This document shows positions 7,200 through 9,959 of a stretch of 9,959 bases of DNA, piece after piece. The translations under genes were made by a program, and so were the position numbers. Numbering within the stretch: the first letter of the stretch is position 1; each line of letters opens with the position of its first letter. Under the pieces are notes generated by a model. That model ran no database searches. It was not told the origin of the DNA and worked only from the letters and a program-made list of their open reading frames with translations. This DNA is from Pseudomonadota bacterium (GTDB lineage: Bacteria; Pseudomonadota; Alphaproteobacteria; Caulobacterales; Caulobacteraceae): NCBI GenBank assembly GCA_023434015.1, contig JAEYTM010000145.1, positions 1 through 9,959 on the forward strand, written 5' to 3'.

Positions 7200-7408
7200 G
7201 TTCGGCCCGCCGCGCCGGCTTTCTCATCAGTTGGGCGGGGAGCGGGGCCCGGGGCGCGGCGCACACGCATGGCGTGCTGGCGGACCGGCGTCGTGCGAGG
7301 TAAGGCGGCACAGGCTTGGCTTCCGCGCAGGTGAGCGCCACACTTCCGAAGGGTGGTGCGGCGCCGGACACGCGGGCGGCCGACAGGGGGAGGCGGCTTG
7401 GCAGGCGG
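7200..7408. other. Intergenic gap between xth and the response regulator
   Basis: 209 bases, very GC-rich, with no gene or RNA that I can support. CCCGCC (7206-7211) and GGCGGG (7234-7239) could form a 6-bp stem with a 22-base loop just after the xth stop, too weak to call a terminator. The promoter of the response regulator presumably lies here, but no boxes are evident. Confidence 0.4.
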
Positions 7409-7909
7409 ATGGATCTGAAGGGGCTTCGTCTTCTCATCGTCGACGACAACCGCCACGCTGCGGAGATCGTGAAATCGATCCTGACCAGCGTCGGCGCCCA
7501 CGAGATCTCCGACGCCACGACGGCCGAGCGGGCCTTCCGGCTGATGCGCGAAGAGCCGTTCGACGTGGTGGTGGTCGATCAGAACCTCGGCAAGGGCGAC
7601 GAGGGTATTCAGCTGGTCCAGCGGATTCGCAACGACCCGGCCAGTCCGAACCCCTTCATCCCGATCCTGATGCTGACCGGCTACACCGAGCAGCGGCGGG
7701 TGAAGGCGGCGCGCGACGCCGGCGTGTCGGAGTTTCTGTCCAAGCCGTTCACCATCGCCGGCTTGCTGCGGCGGATGGAGGCGCTGATCCACCAGCCGCG
7801 CCCGTTCGTCCGCTCCGAGGACTATTTCGGACCGGACCGGCGCCGCAAGGCAGACCCGGACTACAGGGGCCCTGAGCGGCGCAGAGCCGGTCCGAAGACC
7901 GGGGCCTAG
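7409..7909 (+). CDS. Single-domain response regulator with GPDRRR/GPERRR tail
   Basis: Cytoplasmic phosphoacceptor protein of 166 residues: one receiver domain (about 5-127) and a short tail, with no DNA-binding or enzymatic output domain. Receiver landmarks are the acidic pocket D12-D13 (LLIVDDN), phosphoacceptor D57 (VVVVDQNL), T90 (LMLTGY) and K112-P113 (LSKPF). The tail (about 133-160) carries two copies of a Y-x-G-P-[D/E]-R-R-R unit at 139-146 and 152-159, a 13-residue repeat. From memory, similar tails occur on stand-alone receivers of Caulobacter-type alphaproteobacteria, with no function I can state. The start at 7409 is chosen because the receiver begins right after it; an ATG at 7316 would add an Arg-rich 31-residue leader with no family resemblance. 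AGG just ahead of the ATG is tight, and a stronger GGGGGAGG lies about 15 bases upstream. It converges on the OmpW gene, sharing the CTAG stop. Confidence 0.88.
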   Translation: MDLKGLRLLIVDDNRHAAEIVKSILTSVGAHEISDATTAERAFRLMREEPFDVVVVDQNLGKGDEGIQLVQRIRNDPASPNPFIPILMLTGYTEQRRVKAARDAGVSEFLSKPFTIAGLLRRMEALIHQPRPFVRSEDYFGPDRRRKADPDYRGPERRRAGPKTGA

Positions 7910-8553
7910 AAGCTGTAGGTCAGGCCGAGGTTGGCGACGACAGGATCGACGTTCACCTTCGCCCGCACAGGCGCCGGGCCGAGGTTGCCGGTCGCGACGG
8001 TGCCGACCCAAGCCTTTTTCACGTCGATGAACAGGCCCATCCGTTCGTCCAGCATGAAGTTGGCGCCGGCCTGCAGCGCCGTGCCGACCGCGCTCTTGGC
8101 GTCCAGGTCGGTCATCAGCCCGTCCTTGGTGCCAAACACCACCAGGAAGGAGGCTCCCGCTCCGACGTAGGGCTGGATGCGGCCCTCGCGGTTGAAATGA
8201 TACTGCACCAGCAGGCCCGCCGGCCCGCCGGTCATCTCGCCGGCCGTCCCCATTCCGGCCAGGGTCCCGGCGGTCTTGACCTTGAAGGTCGGCGGGAAGC
8301 CCGCGGCCGCGGCCAGGGCGATGTTCGGGGTGACGAAGTAGCCGACCTCGCCCGCCACGGTCCAGCGCGAGCCGATGGAGACGTCGGCGCCAGCCAGGGG
8401 CTGGCCGCCGGCGGTCATCGTCGCGCCCTCGTCCGGGCTGACCAGGGCGGGGCCCAGGTGGACGAACCAGCGGCTGGCCTCCTGCGCCTGCGCGGGAGCG
8501 GCCACGGCAAGCGCGGCCACGGCCATACCCGCTGCGAGTTTAATGGAATGCAT
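7906..8553 (-). CDS. OmpW-family outer membrane protein
   Basis: A 215-residue predicted outer-membrane beta-barrel of the OmpW family (8-stranded barrels; small hydrophobic molecule passage is proposed for the family). A clear Sec signal peptide opens it, MHSIKLAAGMAVAALAVAAPAQA, with likely cleavage after A23 (AQA before QEAS). The mature part shows OmpW-type features: YFVTPNIALAAAAGFPPTF (about 73-91), the conserved LLVQYHFNREGRIQPYVGAGASFLVVF region (about 115-141), LDERMGLFIDVKKAW in the last third, and a C-terminal aromatic strand ending YSF, the barrel-assembly signal. The ATG at 8553 is selected because the signal peptide starts there; an upstream ATG at 8577 and longer extensions would mask it. 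GGGG lies just upstream as ribosome site. It is divergent from the receiver-kinase and convergent with the response regulator. Confidence 0.88.
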   Translation of the reverse strand: MHSIKLAAGMAVAALAVAAPAQAQEASRWFVHLGPALVSPDEGATMTAGGQPLAGADVSIGSRWTVAGEVGYFVTPNIALAAAAGFPPTFKVKTAGTLAGMGTAGEMTGGPAGLLVQYHFNREGRIQPYVGAGASFLVVFGTKDGLMTDLDAKSAVGTALQAGANFMLDERMGLFIDVKKAWVGTVATGNLGPAPVRAKVNVDPVVANLGLTYSF

Positions 8554-8782
8554 CGCCGTGCCCCGACAGGTTGTCATCGGTCTATCAGTAGCCAGATAAA
8601 CCTTAAGGAAAACTGATGCGGTAATAATGAAGCGCTGTGGAGAGAGGTATAAAACGTGACGCAACCTGGGTTTGTCGGCGAGCAATTTATGGTTACTGGA
8701 TTGTTACCCTATTTGTTTATCCATAGTTGCTTAAGAACCTCGTTCTACATTGCATGCGTGCAGGCGTGAGCGGGGCTGGGGA
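8554..8782. promoter_or_regulatory. AT-rich divergent promoter region between the OmpW gene and the receiver-kinase
   Basis: These 229 bases hold no gene I can support. Positions 8581-8760 contain 104 A/T in 180 by hand count (about 58%), against roughly 30% in the flanking genes. A TATAAAA at 8648-8654 resembles a plus-strand -10 box without a good -35. An 8-bp palindrome CCTTAAGG lies at 8601-8608. GTTAC occurs at 8692-8696 and 8703-8707, followed by GTTTA at 8715-8719. The region should contain promoters for both flanking genes, but their exact positions cannot be read. Confidence 0.5.
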
Positions 8783-9959
8783 ATGGGTGAGGAAGGGCGG
8801 GATCAGTCCGGTGGAGAGCCGCCGGGCAGGATCCTGATCGTCGATGACCTGCCGGACAACCGCGCCATCCTCGGGCGGCGGTTTCAGCGACGGGGCTTCG
8901 AGATCGCCGAGGCGGACAGCGGTCGCGGCGCGCTGGAGATCATCGCGCGGGAGCCGTTCGACGTCGTCCTGCTGGACGTGATGATGCCCGACATGAACGG
9001 GTTGGAGGTGCTGCGGCGAATCCGCGAGCACCACTCCGACGTGGCGCTTCCGGTGATCATGGTCACCGGGCGGATCGAGAGCCAGGACATCGTCGAGGCC
9101 CTGACGCTGGGGGCCAACGACTACATCACCAAGCCGGTCGACTTCGCCGTCGCCCTGCTGCGCGTCTCGACCCAGATCGGCCGCCGCCGCGCGGAGGAGC
9201 AGGTCCGGCGGGCCAACGCCGCGTTGAGCGTGGCCAACTCCGACCTGGAGAGCCTGGTCGCGGCGCGGACGGCGGAACTGGTGGGGGTCAACGCCGACCT
9301 GCGCGCGGCGATCGCCGAGGCCCAGGCGGCCAACCGGTCGAAGGACGAGTTCCTGGCGACCATGAGCCATGAGTTGAGGACACCCCTGAACGGGCTGATC
9401 GCCATGGGCCAGCTTCTGGGCCGGACGGAGCTCAGCGACGCCCAGCGGCGCATGGCCGAGATCATCAACACCTCCGCGGAAGCGCTGCACGGGGTGGTCG
9501 CCGACCTGCTCGACACCTTGGATATCTCGTCCGGGCGGTTGGCCCTGGCGCCGGCGCCTGTCGAGGTGGGGGAGCTTCTGCGCCGGGCGGCCGAACCCGC
9601 GGCGGAGGCGGCCGCGGCGAAGGGGTTGCGCTTCACCCTCGCGATCGCGCCCGAGGCGGCCGGCCCGGCGGTGGCCGACGCCCTGCGGTTGGGCCAGCTG
9701 CTCGCCAAGCTGCTCGACAACGCCGTCAAGTTCACCGAGGCGGGCGAAGTGGTTCTGTCCGCCGCCCGGCCGGCGCAGACGCCGGAGATCCTGACCCTAG
9801 AGGTGCGCGACACTGGCGTGGGCTTCGACGCCGAACGCGGCGAGCGCCTGTTCCGGCCCTTCGAACAGGCTGACGGCTCCCTGACCCGCCGGTTCGGCGG
9901 CGTTGGCCTGGGCCTGGCGATCTGTCGCGGCCTGGTGGAGCTGATGGGCGGCGAGATCG
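8783..9959 (+). CDS. Receiver-histidine kinase (REC-HisKA-HATPase), 3' end cut by window
   Basis: Cytoplasmic two-component kinase; 392 residues are visible and the frame is open at the right edge. An N-terminal receiver (about 16-130) has D21-D22 (ILIVDDLPDN), phosphoacceptor D65 (VVLLDVMMPDMNG), T95 (VTGR) and K117-P118. A coiled-coil signalling helix follows (about 135-188, including LVAARTAEL). The dimerisation/phosphotransfer domain has H196 in the H-box SHELRTPLNG. The ATPase domain shows the N-box with N313 (LLDNAVKFTEAGEV), G1 box DTGVG (343-347), F-box LFRPFEQAD (356-364) and G2 box GGVGLGLAI (372-380). No PAS, GAF or membrane segment is present, so its input is presumably phosphorylation of its own receiver or a binding partner. 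A second receiver or HPt beyond the edge is possible. The ATG at 8783 is preceded by GCGGGG at 8770-8775 and GGGGA immediately adjacent. It is divergent from the OmpW gene. Confidence 0.93.
   Translation, partial: MGEEGRDQSGGEPPGRILIVDDLPDNRAILGRRFQRRGFEIAEADSGRGALEIIAREPFDVVLLDVMMPDMNGLEVLRRIREHHSDVALPVIMVTGRIESQDIVEALTLGANDYITKPVDFAVALLRVSTQIGRRRAEEQVRRANAALSVANSDLESLVAARTAELVGVNADLRAAIAEAQAANRSKDEFLATMSHELRTPLNGLIAMGQLLGRTELSDAQRRMAEIINTSAEALHGVVADLLDTLDISSGRLALAPAPVEVGELLRRAAEPAAEAAAAKGLRFTLAIAPEAAGPAVADALRLGQLLAKLLDNAVKFTEAGEVVLSAARPAQTPEILTLEVRDTGVGFDAERGERLFRPFEQADGSLTRRFGGVGLGLAICRGLVELMGGEI

Noticed and set aside
8717..8725. TTATCCATA resembling a DnaA box
   Set aside because: It departs from the consensus TTATCCACA, occurs singly, and no origin-type cluster or replication gene is nearby.
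8603..8734. TTAA motifs at 8603 and 8731 as possible CtrA sites
   Set aside because: Neither has a second TTAA at the seven-base spacing required by the CtrA consensus on either side.

Overview
The window is a stretch of high-GC bacterial chromosome with short intergenic gaps, strong G/C bias at third codon positions and frequent stop/start overlaps. Gene content and protein style point to an alphaproteobacterium, most likely Caulobacteraceae (Caulobacter, Phenylobacterium or a relative). The evidence is a leucine-catabolic methylcrotonyl-CoA carboxylase gene beside glcDEF, a stand-alone receiver protein with a GPDRRR/GPERRR tail, and a PAS-less receiver-kinase. The genus is inferred, not proven. 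I see no tRNA, rRNA, insertion sequence, CRISPR array or prophage gene.

Layout. (1) 1-412, minus: the N-terminal part of a methylcrotonyl-CoA carboxylase beta (carboxyltransferase) subunit, running off the left edge. (2) 413-647: divergent intergenic region. (3) 648-4640, plus: a compact three-gene operon for the membrane-associated glycolate oxidase, glcD-glcE-glcF, with a 1-base glcD/glcE overlap and a 1-base glcE/glcF gap. (4) 4641-4977: a gap rich in inverted repeats. Tandem hairpins follow the glcF stop, and an 11-bp perfect inverted repeat lies further on. A possible 69-codon gene on the minus strand crosses both. (5) 4978-7199, plus: a DHA2/EmrB-type MFS exporter whose stop overlaps (ATGA) the start of an exonuclease III/AP endonuclease gene. 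(6) 7409-7909, plus: a single-domain response regulator. (7) 7906-8553, minus: an OmpW-family outer membrane protein. It converges on the regulator so tightly that one CTAG palindrome supplies both stop codons. (8) 8554-8782: a divergent intergenic region holding a conspicuous AT-rich island (about 58% AT over 8581-8760) with short repeats at 11-12 bp spacing. (9) 8783-9959, plus: a receiver-histidine kinase protein, cut by the right edge inside its ATPase domain.

Functionally, the left half is central carbon catabolism: leucine degradation and oxidation of glycolate to glyoxylate. The middle is an efflux/DNA-repair pair. The right part is signal transduction around an outer membrane protein. 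The kinase has a receiver at its N-terminus and no sensor or membrane segment, so it looks like an internal relay fed by other phosphodonors. The lone receiver could be its partner, but that is only a positional inference. I found no clear undescribed multi-gene system. The most unexplained stretches are the structured 4641-4834 region, the AT-rich island at 8581-8760 and the repeated basic tail of the small response regulator.
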